A DNA stretch of 64,000 bases from Asanoa ishikariensis (GTDB lineage Bacteria; Actinomycetota; Actinomycetes; Mycobacteriales; Micromonosporaceae), in the NCBI RefSeq assembly GCF_900107455.1, contig NZ_FNQB01000001.1, positions 2,852,001-2,916,000 of the forward strand, written 5' to 3'. The notes beneath the pieces are model-generated. The model made no database searches and was not told where the DNA came from. It saw nothing but the letters and a program-made list of their open reading frames with translations. The position numbers and the translations under genes are program-made. This document shows, one piece after another, positions 36,174-45,145 of this stretch. The stretch's first letter is position 1, and each line of letters begins with the position of its first letter.

Positions 36174-37805
36174 TCAGGGCGATCGGGACCCGGCAGTACG
36201 GGCGTGGGCGCCGACGGGTCGGGCCGGCAGCCCGTCGAGGATCTCGTCGAGGCGCTTGATCATCGGGTCGTCGGCGTCGGCGACGTAGTCGGCCGGTGTC
36301 GTCCGGTCGCGGCCCGGCGGGATGCGCAGCAGCCGCAGGAGCAATGTCAGCACAGTCGTGACGAGCAGGTTGACCGCCAGCGCGACGACTCCGACGTAGA
36401 CGGTCATGCCCGTGTCGCCGACCGGCATGCTCGAGCCGCCGAAGTGCGCCTTGACCACCACGCCGCCGGCGCCGATCTGCTGGATGTCCCAGAGCAGCGC
36501 CAAGCTGGTGACCAACCCCGTGACGAGGCCCGCGACCAGGGCCCGCCAGTCGAACCAGCCCGTCGCGAGCCCGATGAACACCGCCGGGATGGTCTGCAGG
36601 ATGATCACCCCGCCGATGAGCTGGAGGTCGACGGCGTACGACGGTTGCATGACCAGGATGACGGCGAGCGCGCCGAACTTGACGACCAGCGACGCCCAGC
36701 GGCTCACCCGGGCCTCCTCGGGCGGTGTCGCGGCCGGACGCAGGTACGTCCGGTAGATCGAACGGGTGAACGCGTTGGCGGCCGAGATGGACATGACCGC
36801 CGCCGGGATGAGGGCCGCCACCCCGAGCGCCGCGTACGCGATCCCGGCCGACCAACCCGGGAAGAGCTTCTGGAACATCTGCGGCATGACCGTGTTGAGG
36901 TCGCCGTCCAGCGGCCTGATCCCCTCGGTCAGCGCGAAGAAGCCGAGCAGCGCCATCAGCCCGAGGACGAGACAGTAGATCGGGGAGGCGGCGATGTTGC
37001 GTCGTACCGTCGAACGGTCCTTGGCCGAGAGCATGCCGGTCACGGCGTGGGGGTACGCGAAGACCGACAGCGCCGAGCCCAGCACCAAGGTGACGAAGCC
37101 GAGCTGGCCCGTCGGGTTCAGGATCAGCCCGTCGTTCGGCGACGGTGTCGTCGCGAAGTAGCCGCCCGCCTTCCGGAAGATCTCGCCCCAGCCGCTGGAC
37201 ATGGTCACGACCAGCAGCGCGGAGAGCACGACCCAGGCCAGCAGGATGTCCTTGGCGATGGACAGCAGCGCGGGTGCCCGCAGGCCGGACCGGAAGGTGC
37301 TCAGCGAGACCATCGCGACGGCGATGAGCAGTGGCCATTCGCCGCTCACGCCGACCGTGCTGAACACGGCCTTCAGCGCCAGCAGTTGGACGGCCACGTA
37401 CGGCATCGTCGCGATGATGCCGGTCAGCGCGACGAGCGCGCCCAGGCTGGTCGAGCCGAACCGGGCGCGGGCGAACTCGCCGGGGGTCAGCAGCCCGTGC
37501 CGGTGGGCCACGGACCAGATCCGGGCCGTGAAGATGAAGGCCAGGGGCGTCGTGATGATCGCGAACGGGACGGCGAAGAAGCCGATCGCGCCCACGCCGT
37601 ACGTCAGCGCCGGCACCGCGACGAAGGTGTAGGCGGAGTACATGGTGCCGCCGAGCAGGAACCAGCTCACCCAGTTGCCGAACGCCCGGCCGCCGACGCC
37701 CCACTCCTCCAGGCTGTGGATGTCGTCCGGCCGGCGCCAACGGGCCGCCGCGAAGCCGAGCAGCAGCATGGCGCCCAGCAGTGTCAGGAAGACCGTTACT
37801 GCCAT
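36174..37805 (-). CDS. Sodium:solute symporter (SSS family)
   Basis: 543 residues, about thirteen helices. The family pattern is clear: EEWGVGGRAFGNWVSWFLLG near the N-terminus, GLLTPGEFARARFGS, and AALIPAAVMSISAANAFTRSIYR, the Na+-site helix. It imports an organic solute (a carboxylic acid, amino acid or proline-like compound) with sodium. Its start overlaps by 10 bases the 3' end of a DUF3311 gene, the usual small partner of this subgroup. ATG at 37805. Confidence 0.92.
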   Translation of the reverse strand: MAVTVFLTLLGAMLLLGFAAARWRRPDDIHSLEEWGVGGRAFGNWVSWFLLGGTMYSAYTFVAVPALTYGVGAIGFFAVPFAIITTPLAFIFTARIWSVAHRHGLLTPGEFARARFGSTSLGALVALTGIIATMPYVAVQLLALKAVFSTVGVSGEWPLLIAVAMVSLSTFRSGLRAPALLSIAKDILLAWVVLSALLVVTMSSGWGEIFRKAGGYFATTPSPNDGLILNPTGQLGFVTLVLGSALSVFAYPHAVTGMLSAKDRSTVRRNIAASPIYCLVLGLMALLGFFALTEGIRPLDGDLNTVMPQMFQKLFPGWSAGIAYAALGVAALIPAAVMSISAANAFTRSIYRTYLRPAATPPEEARVSRWASLVVKFGALAVILVMQPSYAVDLQLIGGVIILQTIPAVFIGLATGWFDWRALVAGLVTGLVTSLALLWDIQQIGAGGVVVKAHFGGSSMPVGDTGMTVYVGVVALAVNLLVTTVLTLLLRLLRIPPGRDRTTPADYVADADDPMIKRLDEILDGLPARPVGAHARTAGSRSP

Positions 37806-38011
37806 TCGTGCCGCCGCTCGCGGGTGGCCATGTGCACCACGGTGATGAGGACCATCGCGAGGACCGCGCACATGAGCTGGTACCAGTAGAAGAAGGGCAG
37901 GCCCCACACCGTCGGTTCGATCCGGTTGTACAGCGGCGTTAGCAACGGAGCCACCGCCGGCGGAACCAACAGCAGGTACCAGATCCGGTTCGCGCGAGCG
38001 CGTCGCGCCAT
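37796..38011 (-). CDS. DUF3311 small membrane protein, symporter partner
   Basis: 71 residues with two helices: WYLLLVPPAVAPLLTPLYNRIEPTVWGLPFFYWYQLM is the DUF3311 signature (the P-x-x-NR and GLPFFYWYQ runs). ATG 38011 has a strong GAGGAGG site seven bases upstream, so the longer frame to 38077 is not needed. Genes of this family regularly precede SSS symporters and are thought to form a small subunit. Confidence 0.9.
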   Translation of the reverse strand: MARRARANRIWYLLLVPPAVAPLLTPLYNRIEPTVWGLPFFYWYQLMCAVLAMVLITVVHMATRERRHEWQ

Positions 38012-38117
38012 CGGCTCCTCCTCGATGTCAACCGACGGGACGCGCTCGATCACAAACGGTGCGCACTGAGAAAGCAAAGACCAAATTCCACTGTCCCCAT
38101 AGGCGCATCACATAGAT

Positions 38118-38996
38118 CTATGCGGGTGCGCTCATCCGGTCGACCAGGAGACGGGCGGCCGGTGCCAACGCGCCCTTGCGGAACAGCAGGCCGTAGGTGA
38201 TGTCGATCGGCGGATCGAGGCGTCGGACCACCGCACCGCACGCCGCCGCGTCCCGCGCGTAGCGGTCGGACACGAAGGCCGCGCCGGCTCCGGCCAGCAC
38301 GAGCGGCACGATCGCCTCGCGGTGGGCGCTGCGCACCGCGGGGCGCATGACCACCTGGTGCGCGGCCAGGGTGGCGCGGATCGTCGCCCGGGCGGCGGTG
38401 AACTCCCGCAGGGTGTCCACGAGGGCCATGCCGGTGAGGGCGGCCAGCGGCAGCGGGTCGGGCAGGTTCCCCTCGGCCGGCGGCAGGATGAGGCTGACGT
38501 CGCGCGTGCCGAGCACGTGGCCGTGCAGGTCCGTGTGGCGCACCGGCAGGTAGGTCAGGCCGACGTCGCAGTGCCCGTCGACGAGGAGCCGGACGATGTC
38601 GTCCTCGTCCCTGGCCGCGAACAGCCGGACGGACAGGTCCGGACGGGCCTGCCGCAGGTCGCGCAGCACCTCGGTCAGCTCCACGGCGAGCATGTCGTGC
38701 ACGGCGAGGTTGAGGACACCGACGGCCGGCACGTCCGGATCGTGTACGGCGGCCCGGGCGGCGGCCACGTCGTCGAGTACCTGTCGGGCGGGTTCGAGCA
38801 GCGCCTTGCCATCGGTGGTGAGGGTGAGCCCGCGGTGTCGCCGGTCGAACAGGACCACGCCGAGCTCGCGTTCCAGCGCGCGGATGGACTGGGACAACGA
38901 CGGCTGCGCGATGTGCAGGGCCGCCGCGGCTCCGCTCACGCTGCCGTGCTCGACGACGGCCACGAAGTAGGCCAGGCGACGGAGGTCCACGCTCAC
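38118..38996 (-). CDS. LysR-family transcriptional regulator
   Basis: 292 residues. N-terminal winged helix: LRRLAYFVAVVEHGSVSGAAAALHIAQPSLSQSIRALERELGVVLFDR, then a periplasmic-binding-fold ligand domain. LysR proteins respond to a small metabolite. It is the downstream member of a pair of LysR genes that overlap by 4 bases and lie just upstream of the DUF3311-symporter genes on the same strand, so control of that transporter is likely. Start GTG 38996 or the GTG two codons in. Confidence 0.9.
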   Translation of the reverse strand: MSVDLRRLAYFVAVVEHGSVSGAAAALHIAQPSLSQSIRALERELGVVLFDRRHRGLTLTTDGKALLEPARQVLDDVAAARAAVHDPDVPAVGVLNLAVHDMLAVELTEVLRDLRQARPDLSVRLFAARDEDDIVRLLVDGHCDVGLTYLPVRHTDLHGHVLGTRDVSLILPPAEGNLPDPLPLAALTGMALVDTLREFTAARATIRATLAAHQVVMRPAVRSAHREAIVPLVLAGAGAAFVSDRYARDAAACGAVVRRLDPPIDITYGLLFRKGALAPAARLLVDRMSAPA

Positions 38997-39865
38997 CCGC
39001 GCACGTGGTCGACGAAGGCCTCGGCGATGGCGGTGAGCTCGGCGGGCCGGTGCACGAGGCCGTACGCCAGGTGCAGCGGCGGGTCGACGACCCGCACGAC
39101 GGCCCCGCGTGCGGCGATGGCGGCCGCGGCCGCGTCGGGCAGGAACGCGGCGCCCACCCCGGCGAGCACCAGCGCCGCCGACAGGTCGCGCTGACCGTTC
39201 TCCACCACGACCCGGGGCCGGACGCCGCGCGTGTGCAGGGCCGCCTTGATCAGCCGCCGCTGACTGGAGCCGGGCGGCACACCGATGAGCGGCCCGTCGT
39301 CCAGGACGCTGAGCGGCACCCGTCGGTCGGGCAGCCGCGTACCCGGTGGGAAGGCCAGGACGAACGCGTGGCGACCGAGCTCGACCGTGTGGAGCTCGTC
39401 GACCGGCCCCGACAGATAGGCCAGGCCGAGCTCACTCGCTCCAGTGCGGACTCTGGTCAACACCGTGTCGTCGTCGCCCGCCAACCGGTCGGGCACCCGG
39501 TCGATGTGCACGAGGACGTCCGGATGCGCGGCGACGAAGGATCCGACGAGCTCCGCACCGGGATGGGTGGCCAGCGGCGCACCGGCGACGAGTTGGAGCA
39601 CCGGCTGCTTGTGGCCGCCCACCGAGGCGCCCAGCCGCGCGATGTCGTGCATGAGCTGTCGGGCCGGGCCGACGAACCGGCTGCCCGCGCCGGAGGGCAC
39701 GACACCCTGCGAGCCCCGGCGGAACAGGGTTACACCGAGCTCGCGTTCCAGGGCCTTGACCGACTGCGACACCGTCGGCTGCGCGAGACCGAGTGCGGCG
39801 GCGGCGCGACCGAATCCGCCGTGCTCGACCACCGCCAGGAAGTTGCGCACCTGACGCGGATCCAT
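38993..39865 (-). CDS. LysR-family transcriptional regulator
   Basis: 290 residues. MDPRQVRNFLAVVEHGGFGRAAAALGLAQPTVSQSVKALE opens the DNA-binding domain; the effector domain follows. It is clearly a paralogue of the downstream LysR gene (shared VVEHG..., AAAL..AQP..SQS.KALERELGV and a similar PP(I/L)..YGL(L/V) C-terminus), so a local duplication is probable. ATG at 39865; a longer open frame to 40135 crosses a terminator hairpin and is not used. Its stop overlaps the next GTG. Confidence 0.9.
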   Translation of the reverse strand: MDPRQVRNFLAVVEHGGFGRAAAALGLAQPTVSQSVKALERELGVTLFRRGSQGVVPSGAGSRFVGPARQLMHDIARLGASVGGHKQPVLQLVAGAPLATHPGAELVGSFVAAHPDVLVHIDRVPDRLAGDDDTVLTRVRTGASELGLAYLSGPVDELHTVELGRHAFVLAFPPGTRLPDRRVPLSVLDDGPLIGVPPGSSQRRLIKAALHTRGVRPRVVVENGQRDLSAALVLAGVGAAFLPDAAAAAIAARGAVVRVVDPPLHLAYGLVHRPAELTAIAEAFVDHVRG

Positions 39866-39915
39866 GGCGACCAGTGTTACGCCGGTGTGTCCCCGCACGG
39901 AAGGGCCGACCGGGT

Positions 39916-39950
39916 GCCGCCCCGCCGTCGCACGGCGGTGGCGGGGCGGC
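39916..39950 (-). terminator. Terminator after the secreted hydrolase gene
   Basis: GCCGCCCCGCC (39916-39926) pairs perfectly with GGCGGGGCGGC (39940-39950) around a 13-base loop, 7 bases after the minus-strand hydrolase stop and before the LysR start. Confidence 0.7.
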
Positions 39951-39957
39951 GGGTCGG

Positions 39958-41187
39958 TCACAGTCCCTTGAACCGGACGTCGCCGAGGCCGCAGAAGGTG
40001 CAGTCGGCGCTCAGGAAGTCGGTCGTTCGGCGGAAGGTCTCGCCGGCCAGGTGCCACCGCAGCCAGGCGGTGATGACGTGCTGGCCATTGCGGGTGGCCA
40101 GGATGTGGTCCGTGTCGTCGAGGACCGAGAACCACACGGGTACGTCGGTGTTGGTGTAGTCGCGTTCCAGGTTCGCCGTGGCGAAGTCCTCGTCACCGCC
40201 GATGTAGAGGGCCGGGTTGCGCAGGTTGTCCGGGCCGTTGCCGTCGAACGAGCCGCCGGCCACGTGGATGGTGGTCGTCAGGCGTGGCTCGTCGGCCACG
40301 TCGAACGTGCCGATCGACCCTCGGGAATGCCCGCCGAAGGCCACCGCGGACGTGTCGAGGTCCTGGTACAGCGGGCTGCTCTGGCTGGCGTTCTGGTCCT
40401 CCAGCCAGTCCAGGGCAGCGACCATGTAGGCGCCGCTGCTCGACGAGACCTCGCTGTAGACGACGAAACCGTGCGACGCCCACTGGCGCAGCATGTCGGA
40501 GTATTCGGCGGGACCGGACCCGGCGCCCGGACCCCAGACGAGGATCGGGTGGTCGACACCGTTCTGGCCGGCGTTCGTCGGATACACCAGCCACCCGTCG
40601 TCGTCCGGCCCGGCGGTCTGGTCGACGGTCACCGCGTACGGCCCGGGCCGGGTGACGTCGGTGACCCGCGGCAGCGAACCGCCGCCGGGCGGGTCCGGGT
40701 CGTCACCGTCCTGGGCGACGACGAGCACGTTGTCGACGGTCAGGGTCTCCAGGACGCTGCTGGCGGTGAGCGAGAAGCGCAGGCGCAGGTTCCGTCCGTC
40801 AACCGCCGAGGGCAGGTCGAACGACGCGGCACCCGTCGCGGTCCGTGCGGACTCCAACGTGGTGAACGAGCCGCCGTCGAGGGAGTAGGCCGCGGTGAAC
40901 GACTCACCAAGATCCAGACCGGAGGCCGCCCGGGTGTACGAGACTGTCACGTCGCCGTACCCGGTCAGGTCGATGGCCCTGGAGGTGATGGCCGACGACG
41001 ATCCGCGCAGCCGGGCGCCGTAGCTGCCGGTCGTGACGGAGCCGGACGCGGTGAAGGTGCCGAGCCCGCCGGAGAAGGCTTCGCTGTAGACCGTGGTCGC
41101 CGCCGCGGCCGGGGTCGCGAGGACCCCGGCCGCGGCCACCGTCGCCACGGTGAGCACCGCCGCCCTGAATATTCGGGTCCGAGACAT
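39958..41187 (-). CDS. Secreted alpha/beta hydrolase with an N-terminal beta-sandwich module
   Basis: 409 residues. Signal peptide MSRTRIFRAAVLTVATVAAA ending ATPAAAA. Residues 35-165 form a carbohydrate-binding-like or jelly-roll module (AFSGGLGTFTASGS, SVLETLTVDNVLVV). After a Pro/Gly linker comes an alpha/beta hydrolase: HPILVWGPGAGSGPAEYSDMLRQWASHGFVV, nucleophile elbow GGHSRGS, a probable acid in GGDEDF and His in DDTDHILAT. This resembles extracellular cutinase/PET-hydrolase-like lipases. CTFCG near the end may be a disulfide. ATG 41187 with GGGATCC/GGA upstream. Confidence 0.88.
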   Translation of the reverse strand: MSRTRIFRAAVLTVATVAAAGVLATPAAAATTVYSEAFSGGLGTFTASGSVTTGSYGARLRGSSSAITSRAIDLTGYGDVTVSYTRAASGLDLGESFTAAYSLDGGSFTTLESARTATGAASFDLPSAVDGRNLRLRFSLTASSVLETLTVDNVLVVAQDGDDPDPPGGGSLPRVTDVTRPGPYAVTVDQTAGPDDDGWLVYPTNAGQNGVDHPILVWGPGAGSGPAEYSDMLRQWASHGFVVYSEVSSSSGAYMVAALDWLEDQNASQSSPLYQDLDTSAVAFGGHSRGSIGTFDVADEPRLTTTIHVAGGSFDGNGPDNLRNPALYIGGDEDFATANLERDYTNTDVPVWFSVLDDTDHILATRNGQHVITAWLRWHLAGETFRRTTDFLSADCTFCGLGDVRFKGL

Positions 41188-41453
41188 GTCGAGGATCCCT
41201 TCCGCCACCGATGAGATTCGTAGCCATCGATTCAAGCGGGATTCTCGAAGGTGCGGATCGGCGAAATCACCGGTCAGCCGAAGACGTCGATCGTGTGCAT
41301 CTCATCGGCACTCGCGGTCGCGATTCGAGGTCGAGTCGGCCCTCGAAGGCGTAGACCTCGTCGCCGGGAGGTGCTGCGCTCCGGGGCATACGTGCTTTGG
41401 CATGTACGCACGCGTCCGAACATGTACGACCCGAACGGACACCACCCCGTCGC

Positions 41454-41858
41454 CTACCGCGTGCTGGCGTACGCGGGTGCGTGGTCGAGGTCGACGATGT
41501 CGCGGCCCAGGGGCCAGAACGCGACCGGGACGAGCTTGAAGTTGGCGATGCCGAACGGAATCCCGATGATCGTGACGCACTGCGCGACACCGGCGACGAT
41601 GTGGGTGAGCGCCAGCCACCAGCCGGCGACGACGACCCACACGATGTTCGCGAGACCGGTGGCCACGCCGGCCTCGGGCTTGCTGACGACCGTGCGCCCG
41701 AAGGGCCACAACGAGTACGCGGCGAGCCGCAGCGCCGCGACCCCGAACGGGATCGTGATGACCAGCGCGAAACAGATGAGCGCGGCGACGCCGTACCCGA
41801 TGGCGAGCAGAAACCCACTCCCGAAGATGAACCAGAGGACATTGAGGATCAACCGCAT
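41454..41858 (-). CDS. YccF-domain membrane protein
   Basis: 134 residues with two copies of the YccF (DUF307) unit: LNVLWFIFGSGFLLAIGYGVAALI with ITIPFGVAALRLAAYSLWPFGR, then ANIVWVVVAGWWLALTHIVAGV with IGIPFGIANFKLVPVAFWPLGR. Four membrane helices; function unknown, a channel-like inner membrane protein is a guess. ATG 41858. The 266 bases upstream of the hydrolase gene (41188-41453) contain nothing recognisable. Confidence 0.9.
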   Translation of the reverse strand: MRLILNVLWFIFGSGFLLAIGYGVAALICFALVITIPFGVAALRLAAYSLWPFGRTVVSKPEAGVATGLANIVWVVVAGWWLALTHIVAGVAQCVTIIGIPFGIANFKLVPVAFWPLGRDIVDLDHAPAYASTR

Positions 41859-41929
41859 ACCCTCAGCATGACCGACGCCCGCCACGTGACGACGTCAGCC
41901 GGGGTGGTCGCGGTGGGGCGGCGTACGTC

Positions 41930-42322
41930 ATGATCGGCGCCATGTCTGAGCATGAGCTCGCTGGGGTGTGGCGTCGGGTCGTCCGGGGTGACAGCAAGTC
42001 GTGGGTCGTGTTCGCGCACGGAACGTGTGTCGTGCTGCCGGCACCCGGCGCGGCGGACGACCTGGCCCAGCGGGCGACGGACATCCTCCGGGAGTACGGA
42101 CCCGTGCACGCCGGCTCGCCAGCGGGCGACTTCGGCACCATCACCTTGGATCCGGGGCCGGGCTGGGTTGTCTGGGGCCACCACAACGACGTGCTCACCT
42201 ACGTCGGTCCGGACGAGGTCACCGACGGCACCGACCTGGTCGTGGGTCTGCACGGCCGCAGCAAGCGCGACCGCGACGGCCACGACCTCGCCGTCGTCCA
42301 CGTGGAGGACAAGCGCGGGTGA
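41930..42322 (+). CDS. Hypothetical protein
   Basis: 130 residues, not recognised as a named family. SWVVFAHGTCVVLPAPGAADDLAQRATDIL and GDFGTITLDPGPGWVVWGHHNDVLTYV show alternating strands of a compact soluble fold. Start ATG 41930 or the ATG four codons on. Its stop overlaps the GTG of the DUF2716 gene, so both are made together. Confidence 0.78.
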   Translation: MIGAMSEHELAGVWRRVVRGDSKSWVVFAHGTCVVLPAPGAADDLAQRATDILREYGPVHAGSPAGDFGTITLDPGPGWVVWGHHNDVLTYVGPDEVTDGTDLVVGLHGRSKRDRDGHDLAVVHVEDKRG

Positions 42323-42810
42323 CCACCGGCTACAGCGAACTACGCGCCGACCACGACGCCATCTGGGGCCGGTTCTACGCCGACTTCGGCTTCCGGCCCC
42401 ACACGAAGCGGTTTCCCGGGATCACGGAACCGGCGCCGTCGGTCACCTGGTCGTTCGCGGCGCTCGACGACGATCCCGGCTACTCGCGGTTGGATCGGTT
42501 TACCGACATCCTGCATGCCGCGTTGACGACTTTGGCCGGCGATGGTTCGGTGCTGTTCCTCGACTGGCAGCACACCGGCTACCGCGTCTGGCCGGGCCGC
42601 GCCGGGTTCGACTTCGACCGACCGGGATGGCTGCCGTCGCCGTTCCCCGACGGCGACTACTCCATCTACCTGGCTGAGGACTTCCGGTACGGCACGTTCG
42701 GCCATCCCTGGGAGGCGTCGCTCTGCGTCTTCGGCGCCGAGCTGCTCCAACTGATCGAGGCCGACCTGGACGAGGTTCTAGGCCCGCCGATCCGCCGCCG
42801 GGCGCATTAG
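42319..42810 (+). CDS. DUF2716-family protein
   Basis: 163 residues from GTG. WGRFYADFGFRPHTKRFPGI, LFLDWQHTGYRVWP and SPFPDGDYSIYLAEDFRYGTFGHPWEASLCVFG are the conserved DUF2716 runs. Unknown function; the family is common in actinobacteria and often paired with another small cytosolic protein, as here. Ends 10 bases before a palindromic element. Confidence 0.85.
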   Translation: MTTGYSELRADHDAIWGRFYADFGFRPHTKRFPGITEPAPSVTWSFAALDDDPGYSRLDRFTDILHAALTTLAGDGSVLFLDWQHTGYRVWPGRAGFDFDRPGWLPSPFPDGDYSIYLAEDFRYGTFGHPWEASLCVFGAELLQLIEADLDEVLGPPIRRRAH

Positions 42811-42816
42811 GCCGGG

Positions 42817-42832
42817 TACGCGCATCCGCGTA
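42817..42832. promoter_or_regulatory. TACGC-N6-GCGTA inverted repeat
   Basis: TACGC (42817-42821), GCATCC, GCGTA (42828-42832), located after the DUF2716 gene and about 80 bases before the secreted-protein gene. A longer version with the same arms and a similar centre occurs at 51152-51171. Possibly the binding site of a common regulator. Confidence 0.4.
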
Positions 42833-42910
42833 TCGCTAAGGCCGTAACCGCTCCGCACAGTTATGCCCACCGATCCCGCTGTGGGTTCGGCGTGCGAGGG
42901 GGGATGGTGC

Positions 42911-45145
42911 GTGAGACGCATGCGCAGAAGGGTGCGGTCGCTGTTGGCGGTCGCGCTGACGACGGTCGTGGGGGCGGCCGTCCTGGTTGCCCTGCCGGTC
43001 ACACCGGCGGCGGCCAGCTACGGCTCGACCGTGACCGTGACGGCCAACGAGATGCACACGACGGAGTGTCTCGACCGGGTCTGGCTGGTCATCTGTGACA
43101 CGCCGGAGCTGTTCGGCGTCGCGGTGATCACGCAGGACAACGGGCAGCAGGTGCGGTGTGAGATGGCGCTTCCTGCCGCCGGCGGGACCGACATCACCAC
43201 GCCCAACACGGTCTGCAATGGACGGACGATCACCGGGGACTTCCGGGTCAACTTCGAGCTCTGGGAGGACGACTCCACCGAGGGTGGCAGTCGCGAACAG
43301 GCGGACCTCAACCCCGGCACCGCGAAGGACTGGGCTACGCAGAGCCTGATCGGTGGCCGCAACAACACCCATTCCTGGGCGACCAGCGGCGGTCCCTCCC
43401 GGGCCATCTTCACGGTCAGCGTGACGGCCCGGCCGACCACCATCACGCTGAACTCGCCGCCCACCGCGGGTGTGCCGCGCGACTTCGATCCGCGGCTCGG
43501 CGAGACCCTGACGATCAGCGGCTACCTGTCGGTGCCGTCGGCATTGCGGTTCGTCATCACCCCGCTGGCGACGGGCTCGGGGTTCGTGCACTACGAGGCG
43601 AACTTCTACGGCGGCAGCTTCAACATCACCTGGGACGGCCGCATGTCGGACGGGACCTACGCTGCCGTCGGTGCCTACGACATAACGGTCGTGGACCCGA
43701 TGGACGCGAGCACGGCCCAGGTCGGTCATGCCCGGGTGATTCAGCGGGCCGGTGTCGGCTTCACCAACATGGCCAGCCAGCCGGCGTCGGGCTGGCAGTA
43801 CCGCAGTGGGCCGATCGTGGTCAACGCGGTCGCGTCCGTCACCGGCACCTTCCGCATGGTGGTGTTCCGCGCCGGCGTGGAGGTCTTCCGCACCGGCGAC
43901 CAGCGCAAGGCCGCCGGCCCGATCGGGTTCGCCTGGAACGGCCGCCATGCCGACGGAAGCTGGGCACTGCCCGGCTCGTACGTCTACACCTTGCAGGGCA
44001 ACGCCGACGACGGGCGGCCCTTCCCACCGACCTCGCTCACGACGAACGCGGTCAACCCACCACCGGGCTTCGAGGTGTACGCGCTGGCCGAGCCGGGCGT
44101 ACCCGCGGTCAACCCGCAGGCCGTGCCCGGCACCTCCATCCGCGCCAAGGTGGTGGCGGGCGACCACAACCCGCGGCCGGCGGGCCGGATCACCGTGGAG
44201 ATGAGCCCGGCGGGCTGGATCTCGCGGCCTGTCGCCCTGGCACCCCGGGTGGTCAAGACCTGCGTGCAGACCGACGAGTGCCAGGCGGTCATCCCGTCCG
44301 ACATCCTCGCCGGCGACGCCGTGGCCTACCGGATCACGGCGACCGAGGCCGAGGGCGTGCCGGACATGGCGACCGCGACGGCCGACTGGCGGATCACCGA
44401 CCTGAACCCGCCCGAGCCGTCGCAAGGCCCCGAGGTGACCCTGGTGCCGCTGTGGCGGGCCAGCGTGCCCGCAGCGGTCAACAAGGACGGAAAGCTCACC
44501 ACCAGACCCCTGAACCAGACCCTCGACGTGGCGTACGCGCCCGGCACGGGATACGACACCTCGACGTTGGCGGGCGCGCGGCAGTTCGGCAACGCCGTCG
44601 ACGACAACGCGTGGCAGTTGCTCGGCGTACGCGGGCGGATCTTCCCGAGCTCGGTCGCCACGCACTGGTCGCAGGTGGGGATCTGGGTGCAGAACATCCC
44701 GGTGGAGGTGAAGGTCGACCCGGACTCCGGCGCGCTGTGCGCACGTGGGCCGTTCAGCCCCGTGAGCTTCGCCGAGGCGAACGGGATCCTGCACACGGTC
44801 AACTGCCGTGACAACGCGACCGGCAACATCTTCACGGCCGACTCGCCGATCGTCGGCTGGCACGAGTTCCACCACGACGCGTACCACGAGGGCGACGAGT
44901 ACTGCTGCGACGGCGGCTACTCGTTCGGCGCGGGCATCAACACCTACGCCTCCCTCGCCGAATGCCAGCGCAACGGCTCCGACGCGAGCACCTGCAACGA
45001 GATCAGCGACTCCACCGGCCGGACCGGTTGGTGGCGCAGCGACGGACCGCTGTCCGACGTGATGATCAGCAACACCATCGAACGCGCCGACGACCTGCGG
45101 GCGGCCGAGGCGGCCTTCGCGAAGTGTGGGAGGGCCCAATGCTGA
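42911..45145 (+). CDS. Large secreted protein with FlgD-like repeats and an HEFHH motif
   Basis: 744 residues. Basic start RRMRRRVRSLLAVALTTVV and cleavage after PAAAS mark a signal peptide. The middle has two FlgD-Ig-like units, ITWDGRMSDGTYAAVGAYDITV (about residue 240) and FAWNGRHADGSWALPGSYVYTL (about 342). The C-terminal region holds WHEFHHDAYHEGDEYCCDGG: H651-E652-x-x-H655 fits HExxH of zinc metallopeptidases, with H660 and D663 as possible further ligands. Paired cysteines suggest disulfides. I do not know a characterised homologue; an extracellular metallopeptidase is an inference from this motif alone. GTG 42911 or ATG 42920 are the likely starts. It overlaps the next gene by 7 bases. 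Confidence 0.8.
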   Translation: MRRMRRRVRSLLAVALTTVVGAAVLVALPVTPAAASYGSTVTVTANEMHTTECLDRVWLVICDTPELFGVAVITQDNGQQVRCEMALPAAGGTDITTPNTVCNGRTITGDFRVNFELWEDDSTEGGSREQADLNPGTAKDWATQSLIGGRNNTHSWATSGGPSRAIFTVSVTARPTTITLNSPPTAGVPRDFDPRLGETLTISGYLSVPSALRFVITPLATGSGFVHYEANFYGGSFNITWDGRMSDGTYAAVGAYDITVVDPMDASTAQVGHARVIQRAGVGFTNMASQPASGWQYRSGPIVVNAVASVTGTFRMVVFRAGVEVFRTGDQRKAAGPIGFAWNGRHADGSWALPGSYVYTLQGNADDGRPFPPTSLTTNAVNPPPGFEVYALAEPGVPAVNPQAVPGTSIRAKVVAGDHNPRPAGRITVEMSPAGWISRPVALAPRVVKTCVQTDECQAVIPSDILAGDAVAYRITATEAEGVPDMATATADWRITDLNPPEPSQGPEVTLVPLWRASVPAAVNKDGKLTTRPLNQTLDVAYAPGTGYDTSTLAGARQFGNAVDDNAWQLLGVRGRIFPSSVATHWSQVGIWVQNIPVEVKVDPDSGALCARGPFSPVSFAEANGILHTVNCRDNATGNIFTADSPIVGWHEFHHDAYHEGDEYCCDGGYSFGAGINTYASLAECQRNGSDASTCNEISDSTGRTGWWRSDGPLSDVMISNTIERADDLRAAEAAFAKCGRAQC

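Noticed and set aside
35122-37889. Long plus-strand frames of 388 and 561 codons
   Set aside because: They are antisense to the PAP2 and symporter genes, which have clear membrane helices and motifs; the plus frames are Asp/Arg/His-rich shadows.
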